The position numbers and the translations under genes are program-made. Below the pieces are notes generated by a model that did no database searches, was not told where the DNA came from, and saw only the letters and a program-made list of their open reading frames with translations. From UBA4736 sp002404015 (GTDB lineage: Bacteria; Chloroflexota; Dormibacteria; Dormibacterales; Dormibacteraceae), in the NCBI GenBank assembly GCA_036747295.1, contig DAIOCN010000055.1, forward strand, positions 1-5,766: a DNA stretch of 5,766 nucleotides, in the 5' to 3' direction. Shown one piece after another: positions 1 to 5,766 of the stretch. The stretch's first letter is position 1. Each line of letters begins with the position of its first letter.

Positions 1-22
1 GCGCACCGTCCAGGCGGACGGG

Positions 23-1729
23 ATGACCATCGACTACCACGTCCCCATCACCGCCGACGACGGCACCGTGCTGCGGGCCGACGTCTACCGCCCGGTGGCT
101 GCGGGAAGGTACCCGGTCGTGCTCTCCTACGGGCCCTACGCCAAGGGCCTCGCCTTCCAGGAGGCGTACGCGCCGCAGTGGGAGAAGATGGTTCGAGACC
201 ACCCCGACGTGGCGGCCAACTCGACCAACAAGTACCAGAACTGGGAGGTCGTCGACCCCGAGAAGTGGGTTCCGGACGGGTATGTCTGCGTCCGCGTGGA
301 CTCCCGAGGCGCCGGTTGGTCGCCCGGCTACATGGACGTCTGGTCGCCGCTCGAGACGCGCGACATTCGCGATTCGGTGGAGTGGGCGGCGGCGCAGCCC
401 TGGAGCAACGGCAAGGTTGGGATGTGCGGCATCTCCTACTACGCGATCAACCAGTGGCTCGTCGCCGGATTGCAGCCGCCGCACCTGGCGGCGCTGGTGG
501 CCTGGGAGGGTGCCGCCGACTTCTACCGCGACATGACCTACCACGGCGGCATCCACTGCCTGTTCGCCGGCAACTGGTACCCGCTCCAGGTGGAGACGGT
601 GCAGTACGGGCTTGGCGAGCGGGCCCGCAAGAACCCCAACACCGGGGAGTCGGTGGCGGGAAACGAGACCCTCTCGCCGGAGCAGCTGAAAGCCAACCGG
701 GCCGACCTCGGCGCCGACATCCGCGCCCACCCGCTGGACGACCGCTGGCACCGCGAGCGCTCGGCCGAATGGCCGAAGGTCCGAACACCGTTTCTCTCGG
801 CGGCGAATTGGGGTGGCCAGGGCCTCCATCCGCGTGGCAACTTCGAGGCCTTCACCCAGGCGGCGGCCGAGCAGAAGTGGCTCGAGGTGCACGGCGACTC
901 GCACTGGAGCCTCTTCTACACCGACTACGGAATCGCGCTCCAAAAGCGCTTCTTCGATCACTTCCTGAAGGGCCTCGACAACGGTTGGGACAGAGAGCCG
1001 CGGGTCCAGCTCCAGGTCCGCCACGTCGACCGCTTCGTGCCCCGGGCGGAGCAGGAATGGCCGCTCGCCCGCACCCGCTGGACCAGGCTCTACCTGACTT
1101 CCGATGGCAACCGCCTGCAGACCGAGCCGGTCGCCAGCGAGGGAGCCGTGGTCTACGACGGCCTCGGTGACGGGGCCGATTTCAGCTTCACGGTCGAAGA
1201 GGATACCGAAATCACCGGGCCCATGGCCGCTAAGCTCTTCGTCTCCTCGACCACACCCGACGCCGACCTCTTCCTGGTCGTCCGCGTCTTCTCGCCCGCG
1301 GGCGACGAGGTCGTCTTCCAGGGCGCGCTCGACCCCAACACCCCGATCGCCCAGGGCTGGCTGCGCGCCTCGCAACGCAAGCTCGACTCCGCCCGTTCGC
1401 TGCCCTACCGGCCCTACCACACCCACGACGAGATCCAGCCCCTGACGCCGGCGGACGTCTACGAGCTCGACGTCGAGATCTGGCCGAGCTCGATCGTGGT
1501 CCCGGCCGGGTACCGGTTGACGCTCAGCGTGCGCGGCAAGGACTACGAGTACGGCGGCGAACTGGACGAGTTCGCCCGGAACTTCCACTACGCGGGCCGG
1601 GGCTGCGGGCCCTTCGTCCACACCGGCGCGGCGGACCGGCCGGAGGAGATCTTCGGCGGGCGGGTGACAGTTCACACCGGCGGCGACCACGGCTCCTACC
1701 TGCTGCTTCCGATCATCCCGGGCAAGTAG
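23..1729 (+). CDS. CocE/NonD-family (X-Pro dipeptidyl-peptidase S15-like) serine hydrolase
   Basis: This 568-residue protein is probably a cytoplasmic ester or amide hydrolase of the CocE/S15 group. Residues 1-150 form the start of the alpha/beta-hydrolase core: the DDGTVLRADVYRP strand (12-24), SYGPYAKG (35-42) whose Tyr39 fits the CocE oxyanion-hole tyrosine, RVDSRGAGWSPG (91-102), and the nucleophile elbow GISYYA with Ser138. His294 in GDSHW is the likely catalytic histidine. The C-terminal part from about 350 looks like the jelly-roll domain of the family (GPMAAKLFVSS, then a tail ending LLLPIIP). The Asp expected in a CocE-like GWYDG segment appears as Gly265 in ANWGGQG, so the acid residue is uncertain. 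ATG at 23 is the only start in the window, with AGG at 12-14 eight bases upstream, but the frame is open to the left edge, so the true start may lie outside. The next gene follows 3 bp after the stop. Family is secure; substrate is unknown (the name CocE does not imply cocaine as substrate). Confidence 0.9.
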   Translation: MTIDYHVPITADDGTVLRADVYRPVAAGRYPVVLSYGPYAKGLAFQEAYAPQWEKMVRDHPDVAANSTNKYQNWEVVDPEKWVPDGYVCVRVDSRGAGWSPGYMDVWSPLETRDIRDSVEWAAAQPWSNGKVGMCGISYYAINQWLVAGLQPPHLAALVAWEGAADFYRDMTYHGGIHCLFAGNWYPLQVETVQYGLGERARKNPNTGESVAGNETLSPEQLKANRADLGADIRAHPLDDRWHRERSAEWPKVRTPFLSAANWGGQGLHPRGNFEAFTQAAAEQKWLEVHGDSHWSLFYTDYGIALQKRFFDHFLKGLDNGWDREPRVQLQVRHVDRFVPRAEQEWPLARTRWTRLYLTSDGNRLQTEPVASEGAVVYDGLGDGADFSFTVEEDTEITGPMAAKLFVSSTTPDADLFLVVRVFSPAGDEVVFQGALDPNTPIAQGWLRASQRKLDSARSLPYRPYHTHDEIQPLTPADVYELDVEIWPSSIVVPAGYRLTLSVRGKDYEYGGELDEFARNFHYAGRGCGPFVHTGAADRPEEIFGGRVTVHTGGDHGSYLLLPIIPGK

Positions 1730-1736
1730 GAGGTGA
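1728..1736 (+). promoter_or_regulatory. Near-perfect Shine-Dalgarno sequence overlapping stop and apparent start
   Basis: AGGAGGTGA is complementary to nine consecutive bases of the conserved 3' end of bacterial 16S rRNA. It begins inside the TAG stop of the upstream hydrolase and covers the GTG at 1733, so it cannot serve that GTG with normal spacing. In-frame starts further on are CTG 1745 (11 bases after AGGAGG) and GTG 1754 (20 bases after). It therefore decides against, or at least questions, the longest start of the alpha/beta hydrolase. Confidence 0.6.
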
Positions 1737-2599
1737 GGGCCGAGCTGGTCTCGGTGCCGACCGAGACGGAGCCGCTGGACGGCCTCTGGTGCCTGCCCGA
1801 GCCGGGGCCGGCGAAGGGGGCGGCCCTGATCATGCACGGCAACCAGGGCAACTTCTACGTCGGCCCGCCCCGCTTCCTGCCGCCGGCCCTGGCCGAGATC
1901 GGATTGGCGTCCTTCGCCTACAACCGGCGGGGCCATGACATCCTCGCCACCTACCGCGGCCGGCAGCCGGTGGGCGGCGCCCTGCAGCTGACCGAGGAGG
2001 CGATCGCCGACAACCGCCACGCCGCTGAGTTCGTGTCCGGGCGGGGGTTCACCACCCCGGTGGTGATCGGCCACAGCAACGGTGGGCTGCTCGCCGCCCG
2101 CCATGTCGCCGACCATCCCGACGCCCTGGCGCTGGTCCTTCTCTCCGCCGCTGGCGGAGGAGCCGACGCCAACCGCATCAACAGCCACCAGGGGCTGCTC
2201 CTGCGCGACCGCTACGAGGAACTCACCGCGGCCGCCCGGCGGATGCTGGAAGACGGACGGGGAGATGAACTCATGCTGATGCCGGGCTGGTGGTGGCTGA
2301 TCACCCCGCGGAGCCTCCTCGACCGGGCCGAGGCACTCCCCGACCTGGTTGGTCTGGCCCCCTCGATCCGCTGCCCGACGCTGTTCCTGAAGGGGGTCGA
2401 CGAGCCCGAGGCGGCTTATCCCGCCCGCGCCTTCGCCGCGGCCTGCGGAGGCGTCTGCGAGGTCGCCGAGGTGGAGGGTCTCGACCACTGGTACACCGGC
2501 CGCGACGGTGAGGTGGCGGCTACCGTCGCCGGCTGGCTGGAACGGACCCTCGGCCTCATCCCTGCCGATCCGGGCCGGCGCGGCGGCCTCGACGGATAG
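1733..2599 (+). CDS. Alpha/beta hydrolase with GHSNGG nucleophile motif
   Basis: This is a predicted cytoplasmic alpha/beta-fold hydrolase of up to 288 residues, a usual length for a single-domain member. HGN at 35-37 is the oxyanion-hole strand end, YNRRGHD (63-69) follows the next strand, and GHSNGG (113-118) places the nucleophile at Ser115. His252 in GLDHWYTG is the likely catalytic histidine. The acid is probably Asp223 or Glu224 in LKGVDEP. A tryptophan-rich stretch (GWWW, 185-188) in the cap region could line the substrate pocket. The gene starts 3 bp after the CocE-like hydrolase stop, so the two are almost certainly co-transcribed. The start is doubtful: the first in-frame GTG (1733) lies inside a strong Shine-Dalgarno sequence, so initiation may be at CTG 1745 or GTG 1754, both before the first conserved strand. 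Fold assignment is firm; specificity (esterase, lipase, haloperoxidase-like) cannot be told. Confidence 0.86.
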   Translation: MRAELVSVPTETEPLDGLWCLPEPGPAKGAALIMHGNQGNFYVGPPRFLPPALAEIGLASFAYNRRGHDILATYRGRQPVGGALQLTEEAIADNRHAAEFVSGRGFTTPVVIGHSNGGLLAARHVADHPDALALVLLSAAGGGADANRINSHQGLLLRDRYEELTAAARRMLEDGRGDELMLMPGWWWLITPRSLLDRAEALPDLVGLAPSIRCPTLFLKGVDEPEAAYPARAFAAACGGVCEVAEVEGLDHWYTGRDGEVAATVAGWLERTLGLIPADPGRRGGLDG

Positions 2600-2617
2600 C
2601 GGGAGGACCGGTCCGCT
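2598..2617. terminator. Weak possible hairpin between convergent genes
   Basis: The 18 bp between the two convergent stop codons contains the 10-bp palindrome GGACCGGTCC (2605-2614). Flanking AGCGG (2598-2602) and CCGCT (2613-2617) can pair as a 5-bp stem, extendable with a bulge. A hairpin here could end transcription from both sides, but the stem is short and no T run follows on either strand, so this is only a candidate. Confidence 0.22.
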
Positions 2618-3352
2618 TCAGCGCGCCAACGCCGCTCGCGCCGCCTGGATCTTCCCCACCGTCTCGTCCAGGCTCAGCACCCAGCCGAGGCAGCGGGCGA
2701 TGTTCTGGAGCCCGAAGTGGTGCAGGTCGTCGCCGTACATGGAGGCGACGCAGTCCGCCACCACGATCGTCTTCAGGTCGCGGTTGAGGGACTCGAAGGC
2801 GGCGCATTGAACGCAGGTGTTGGTGTTGATGCCGGCCAGCACGACGGTGTCGATGCCAAGCTCCCGGAGGGTGAGGTCGAGGTCGGTGTCCCGAAAGATT
2901 GAGAGCCGGCGCTTGGTGCGGATCACCACGTCGCCCTCCTCCGGGCCCAGCTCCGGCATCAGCTCGGTCTGCACCGAGCCAGCCAGGTTGTGCCGGCTGA
3001 TGGTGCTCTCCCGATCCGGCGTCAGCACCTGGTTGGCGGTCTCGACGGCGTTCCAGAAGGGGTTGTGGAGCGGCTCTGAGATGCCGTCCCGGAGCACCCG
3101 GTTCTGCAGGATGACGTGGACCACGGCCATGTCCGATTCCCGGGCCAGCCTCAGCAGCCGGGCGGTCGCAGCGACCACCGAGGCGGCTGCCCCCGGCGCC
3201 ACCGGCATGGTGGCGACGGCGGGATCGAGGTGCCCACGGTGGCAGTCGATGGTGATCACCGCGGTCCGGCGCGGATCCAGGGTCAGGTTGTGGTTCAGGA
3301 TGCGCAGCATCTCGCTGCGATCGACGGGGGCGGGGGCCTGACCGGGGGCCAT
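2618..3352 (-). CDS. Isochorismatase-like cysteine hydrolase
   Basis: This 244-residue protein belongs to the isochorismatase-like superfamily, whose members cleave C-N or C-O bonds (nicotinamidase, N-carbamoylsarcosine amidase, ureidoacrylate amidase and others) through an Asp-Lys-Cys triad. All three are visible: Asp36 in VITIDCHRGHLDP, Lys147 in RTKRRLSIF followed by the usual RDTDLDLTLRELGID segment, and Cys180 in AGINTNTCVQ. The closing strand and helix IVVADCVAS (196-204) also fits. The start chosen is ATG 3352-3350, which overlaps the TGA stop of the reductase as TGATG and implies translational coupling. A longer open frame to 3529 adds 59 low-complexity Arg/Gly/Pro residues lying antiparallel to no domain and overlapping the reductase, so it is rejected. 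Met15 (MLRILNHNL) is a possible alternative start. The DCHRGHLDP signature points to an amidase-like subgroup rather than to siderophore isochorismatase, but the substrate is unknown. Confidence 0.92.
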   Translation of the reverse strand: MAPGQAPAPVDRSEMLRILNHNLTLDPRRTAVITIDCHRGHLDPAVATMPVAPGAAASVVAATARLLRLARESDMAVVHVILQNRVLRDGISEPLHNPFWNAVETANQVLTPDRESTISRHNLAGSVQTELMPELGPEEGDVVIRTKRRLSIFRDTDLDLTLRELGIDTVVLAGINTNTCVQCAAFESLNRDLKTIVVADCVASMYGDDLHHFGLQNIARCLGWVLSLDETVGKIQAARAALAR

Positions 3353-4191
3353 CACACGTTCACCGTGCCCATCTGCGACTCCTGGTACCGGGCCCCGGCA
3401 CCGGCTCCCAGCGGCAGCTCGCGGTCGAGCCGGGCCAGGTCCTCGGCGCTGAGCTTGATCCCGGCCGCGGCAAGGTTCTCCTCGAGGTGGGCTCGGCGCC
3501 GGGTCCCCGGGATGGTCACCACCTGCCACGGCTGCGCCAGCAGCCAGGCGAGGGCTAGCTGGGACGGCCGGCAGCCCTTATCAGCCGCCATCTCCTGCAC
3601 CCGTGCGACCAACTCCAGGTTGCGGGCGAAGTTCTCGCCTTGGAAGCGGGGATGGTTGCGGCGGTTGTCCCGGTCCTCGAGCTCGTCGAGGCTCTGGACG
3701 CCGCCCGTCAGCAGCCCTCGCCCCAGGGGGGCGTAGGCGACGTAGGTCACGCCCAGGTCGCGGCAGGTGGGCAGCAGCTCGATCTCCGGCTCACGCCACC
3801 AGAGCGAGTACTCGGTCTGGAGGGCGACGATCGGATGCACCTTGACCGCCCGCCGCAGCGTCGCCGCGCTCGCCTCCGAAAGCGCGATGTGGCGGACCTT
3901 GCCGGCGGCGATCAGCTGGGCCATCGCGGCGACCGTCTCCTCGATGGGCACGCTTCGGTCCACCCGGTGTTGGTAGTAGACGTCGATGACGTCGACGCCG
4001 AGCCGCCGCAGGCTGGCGTCGCAGGCGGCGCGGACGTACTCAGGCCGGCCGTCGACCCCGACCGGCTTGCCCTCCGGCCCAATGACGTGGCCGAACTTGG
4101 TGGCCAGCACGACCTCGTCGCGGATGCCCTTCAGCGCCCTTCCGACCAGCTCCTCGTTGTGGCCTGCGCCATACGCGTCCGAGGTGTCGAT
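3352..4191 (-). CDS. Aldo/keto reductase, N-terminus lost in assembly gap
   Basis: The visible 279 residues are the C-terminal six-sevenths of an NAD(P)H-dependent aldo/keto reductase (TIM barrel), which reduces carbonyls to alcohols or works in reverse. The catalytic tetrad is complete, counting from the gap edge: Asp2 and Tyr7 in IDTSDAYG, Lys32 in ATKFG, His75 in YYQHRVD. Further family marks are NEELVGRALKG, YAPLGRGLLTGG, the LALAWLLAQ helix, and the cofactor-phosphate loop IPGTRRRAHLEEN. In known members the first Asp is near residue 50, so about 48 residues and the start codon are missing. The sequence resembles the YajO/IolS/perakine-reductase type (long form with HNEELVG), but no specific gene name can be given. 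It overlaps the next gene by one base (TGATG). An uninterrupted frame through the Ns to the binding protein is an artefact, because Ns contain no stop codon. Confidence 0.92.
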   Translation of the reverse strand: MDTSDAYGAGHNEELVGRALKGIRDEVVLATKFGHVIGPEGKPVGVDGRPEYVRAACDASLRRLGVDVIDVYYQHRVDRSVPIEETVAAMAQLIAAGKVRHIALSEASAATLRRAVKVHPIVALQTEYSLWWREPEIELLPTCRDLGVTYVAYAPLGRGLLTGGVQSLDELEDRDNRRNHPRFQGENFARNLELVARVQEMAADKGCRPSQLALAWLLAQPWQVVTIPGTRRRAHLEENLAAAGIKLSAEDLARLDRELPLGAGAGARYQESQMGTVNV

Positions 4192-4291
4192 NNNNNNNNN
4201 NNNNNNNNNNNNNNNNNNNNNNNNNNNNNNNNNNNNNNNNNNNNNNNNNNNNNNNNNNNNNNNNNNNNNNNNNNNNNNNNNNNNNNNNNNN
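4192..4291. other. Assembly gap of 100 Ns
   Basis: Exactly 100 unknown bases separate two different genes. The round number is the usual placeholder for a gap of unknown length. The reductase alone lacks roughly 145 bases of 5' coding sequence and the binding protein lacks its C-terminus and stop, so the real missing DNA is expected to be longer than 100 bases and might contain whole genes. Confidence 0.97.
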
Positions 4292-5478
4292 ACGTTGGTG
4301 TAGGTCTTGATCGGCACGTTCCGCAGCTCGCCGTTGACCTGCTTCACCTCGCAGATGTAGATGTTCTGGATCGGCGCGTAGGCCGGCGGTCCGCTCAGCT
4401 TCACCGGTCCCCGCGCGGCGACGATGGTGACGTTCTTCATGGCCTTGATAAGGGCCTTGTGGTCCGACACCACGCCCTTCAGCTTCTGGATCGCGCTTAT
4501 CAGCAGGCGCGCCTTGGCGTAACCCGCGTCGGAGTAGTAGCCGGGATAGAGGCCGTACTGAGCCTTGTACTCGTTGGCGAACTTCTGGTTCTCGGGAGTC
4601 GTGATGCCGTCGCAGTATTGGGCGCCGGTGTGGACCCCGAGCACCGCCGCCGGGTCCTCGGCGGGAAGCACCGAATAGTCGGTCAGCTGGGTGATGCCGA
4701 GCAGAGGGAGCTTGGCGCGCAGCCCGAAGGAGTGGTAGGCGTTTGTGAAGCGGACTGCGGTCGCGCCCGACAATTCGGCGTAGACGCCGTCCACCCCGCT
4801 GGTCGGGAGCTGCGACACGTAGGGGCTGAAGTCGGCCGTGGTGCTGGGCGCCCAGACCATCTTCTGTATGGTTCCGCCCAACGCCTTGAACTCATCGACG
4901 AAACCACCGACCACCAGCCAGCCGAACGAGAAGTCCTGGCCGATGGTGACGACCTTGCGCCAGTGGAGGTCCTCGTAGGCGTACTTGGCGGCCATGATCG
5001 CGGGCTGGTTGCAGGCCCAACCCGAGGAGAGCCCGGCGCCGAACTTGACGTAGTAGTCGAGCTGGATCGCGGAGCACATCGAGAGGTCGTCGGTCGGGAT
5101 TCCCTTGGGTCCCGCGTAGGCGGCCACGGCCGCGATCTCGTTCGCCGCCAACGGACCCTCTAGCACGTCGATCTTCTCGTTGTCGATCAACTCGCGGGCC
5201 TGGGAGAGCGCAACATTGGGGTCGGCCTGGGTGTCGAGGTAGCTGACCTGGACCTGCCGGCCGTTGACCTTGTCGCCGAAGTCCTTCAGGCCGAGGTTGA
5301 AGCCGTTTTGCTCGCTCTTGCCGTTCAACGCGAAGGCACCTGTCAGGGGCACCAGGTAGCCGACCTTGATCGGCGAGGTGTCAGCCGGCCCGCCGCCACT
5401 GGATCCTCCTCCGCACGCCGCGATCAGCACCGTGAGGACGGATAGGGTTGCCATGGACCATCGCGACTTGTCGATCAT
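4292..5478 (-). CDS. ABC transporter solute-binding lipoprotein, branched-chain amino acid (LivJ/PBP1) type, C-terminus in gap
   Basis: The 395 complete codons seen encode an extracytoplasmic, membrane-anchored binding protein that would deliver a solute to an ABC importer. The start is ATG 5478-5476: AAGGAG lies 10 bases upstream and the resulting N-terminus is a classic lipoprotein signal, with Lys4 and Arg6, a hydrophobic stretch at about 9-21, and lipobox IAAC with Cys22 as the lipidated residue. A Gly/Ser linker (23-30) follows. The mature part has the Peripla_BP_6 layout: PIKVGYLVPLTGAFALNG (36-53), GRQVQVSYLDTQADP with a helix after it (73-100), a GPLAANEIAAV ligand-loop region (108-118), VVTIGQDFSFGW (176-187), and GVDGVYAELSG (228-238). 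Cys135, 156, 289 and 376 could form disulfides. Relatives bind amino acids, amides, urea or aromatic compounds; the ligand here is not predictable. An upstream ATG at 5547 would add 23 residues ahead of the signal peptide without a ribosome-binding site and is rejected. No permease or ATPase gene is visible nearby. Confidence 0.92.
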
Positions 5479-5488
5479 CTTGGCTGCG

Positions 5489-5494
5489 CTCCTT
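5489..5494 (-). promoter_or_regulatory. Ribosome-binding site of the solute-binding protein
   Basis: AAGGAG on the minus strand lies 10 bases before ATG 5478. It fixes that start over the longer open frame from 5547 and agrees with the signal peptide beginning there. Confidence 0.7.
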
Positions 5495-5545
5495 CCCGGG
5501 AAAGGGTGGGTCGGCGCCAGGCGATGTGCCGGTCTGGATGACCAC

Positions 5546-5574
5546 ATGTTAGCGTGTTCGCGCTCACGTCAGTT
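5546..5574 (-). promoter_or_regulatory. Weak candidate promoter for the solute-binding protein
   Basis: In the 90-bp gap between the upstream hydrolase stop and the binding-protein start, the minus strand has TAACAT (5551-5546), which fits a TAnnnT -10 element and is the most AT-rich spot in the gap. No convincing -35 box is present; CTGACG at 5572-5567 matches four of six bases but at a short 15-base spacing. A start site near 5539 would give a leader of about 60 bases. This would let the binding protein be expressed apart from the upstream hydrolase, but the evidence is slim. Confidence 0.2.
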
Positions 5575-5766
5575 GGTGAAAACCGAGGCGTCGCGGAGTC
5601 GCCGCGGGCTGTCGGTCAGAGCCGGAGGGATGACCGGGAGCAGCAGCCGAGAGGGGTGGCTAGGGCCCGACCAGAGCGTCACCCGTCCCCCGAAGACGTC
5701 GGCGGGGCGCATCTCGGGATCGTTGTGGGTGAAGGGCCCGACGCCCCGGCCGGCGTAGACGAACTT
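5569..5766 (-). CDS. Second CocE/NonD-family hydrolase, C-terminal 65 residues only
   Basis: Reading leftward from the window edge, an open frame of 65 codons ends at TGA 5571-5569. Its first 47 residues align without gaps to residues 520-566 of the CocE-like hydrolase at the left of the window, with 27 identities by my count. Shared blocks are YAGRG, GPF, FGGRVT and LLLP followed by a conserved IP. This segment is the last strand region of the C-terminal jelly-roll domain in CocE-type hydrolases. The tail then continues 18 residues further (from PALTDSPRR) than the left-hand protein. No start codon or catalytic residue falls inside the window, so activity cannot be judged. It lies 90 bp upstream of the solute-binding protein on the same strand and may be the first visible gene of that operon. 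The homology is clear; that the whole upstream gene is intact is assumed. Confidence 0.85.
   Translation of the reverse strand, partial: KFVYAGRGVGPFTHNDPEMRPADVFGGRVTLWSGPSHPSRLLLPVIPPALTDSPRRLRDASVFTN

Noticed and set aside
178..1170. 330-codon plus-strand frame inside the CocE-like gene
   Set aside because: Arginine/glycine-rich out-of-frame shadow of a gene with clear catalytic motifs.
3353..3529. N-terminal 59-residue extension of the cysteine hydrolase
   Set aside because: Arg/Gly/Pro-rich without domain features and fully overlapping the reductase C-terminus in another frame; the TGATG start is better supported.
3640..5163. Long plus-strand open frame of 507 codons opposite the reductase and binding protein
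   Set aside because: It also crosses the Ns, has biased composition rich in Gly, Arg, Val and Asp, shows no recognisable domain, and is antisense to two well-supported genes. It is typical of GC-rich shadow frames.
3352..5547. Single 731-residue minus-strand protein spanning the N run
   Set aside because: The frame survives only because Ns contain no stops. It joins a signal-peptide lipoprotein to a cytoplasmic reductase and begins 23 codons before the real ribosome-bound start; treated as two partial genes.
5550..5566. Small inverted repeat AGCG/CGCT after the second CocE-like stop, as a terminator
   Set aside because: Only a 4-bp perfect stem on the coding strand with no T run; too weak to call.
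5366..5758. 130-codon plus-strand frame at the right end
   Set aside because: Antisense to the signal peptide of the binding protein and to the CocE-like tail; no motif and no convincing ribosome-binding site.

Overview
The window is GC-rich bacterial DNA, densely coded on both strands, with short intergenic gaps and strongly G/C-ending codons. A lipoprotein-type solute-binding protein, CocE-like hydrolases and an isochorismatase-like hydrolase suggest a free-living, soil-type heterotroph. An actinobacterium or a high-GC Chloroflexota/Dormibacterota-like organism would fit, but nothing seen fixes the phylum. A run of exactly 100 Ns (4192-4291) marks a scaffold join in a draft or metagenome assembly.

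Layout: a rightward pair occupies the left side. It is a CocE/NonD-family serine hydrolase (23-1729), followed 3 bp later by an alpha/beta hydrolase (1733-2599). Everything to the right reads leftward and converges on this pair, with only 18 bp between the two stop codons. In transcription order the leftward set is: the 3' end of a second CocE-like hydrolase (5766-5569, running off the window), a branched-chain-amino-acid-type ABC lipoprotein solute-binding protein (5478 to the gap, C-terminus missing), the N gap, an aldo/keto reductase (gap to 3352, N-terminus missing), and an isochorismatase-like cysteine hydrolase (3352-2618). The last two are joined by a TGATG stop/start overlap.

Taken together the locus looks like a small-molecule uptake and breakdown cluster. 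The binding protein would capture a solute outside the membrane. Two or three serine hydrolases and one cysteine hydrolase could cleave ester or amide bonds, and the reductase could interconvert carbonyl and alcohol products. The families are recognised from visible motifs; the shared pathway and its substrate are inference. No permease or ATPase for the binding protein is visible, though the gap could hide genes.

The most useful points are the unlisted CocE-like tail at the right edge (a diverged paralogue of the left-edge gene), the artefactual reading frame that fuses binding protein to reductase through the Ns, and the start-codon problem of the alpha/beta hydrolase, whose near-perfect Shine-Dalgarno sequence overlaps its apparent GTG start. 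I see no RNA genes, insertion sequences, CRISPR arrays or clear phage signals.
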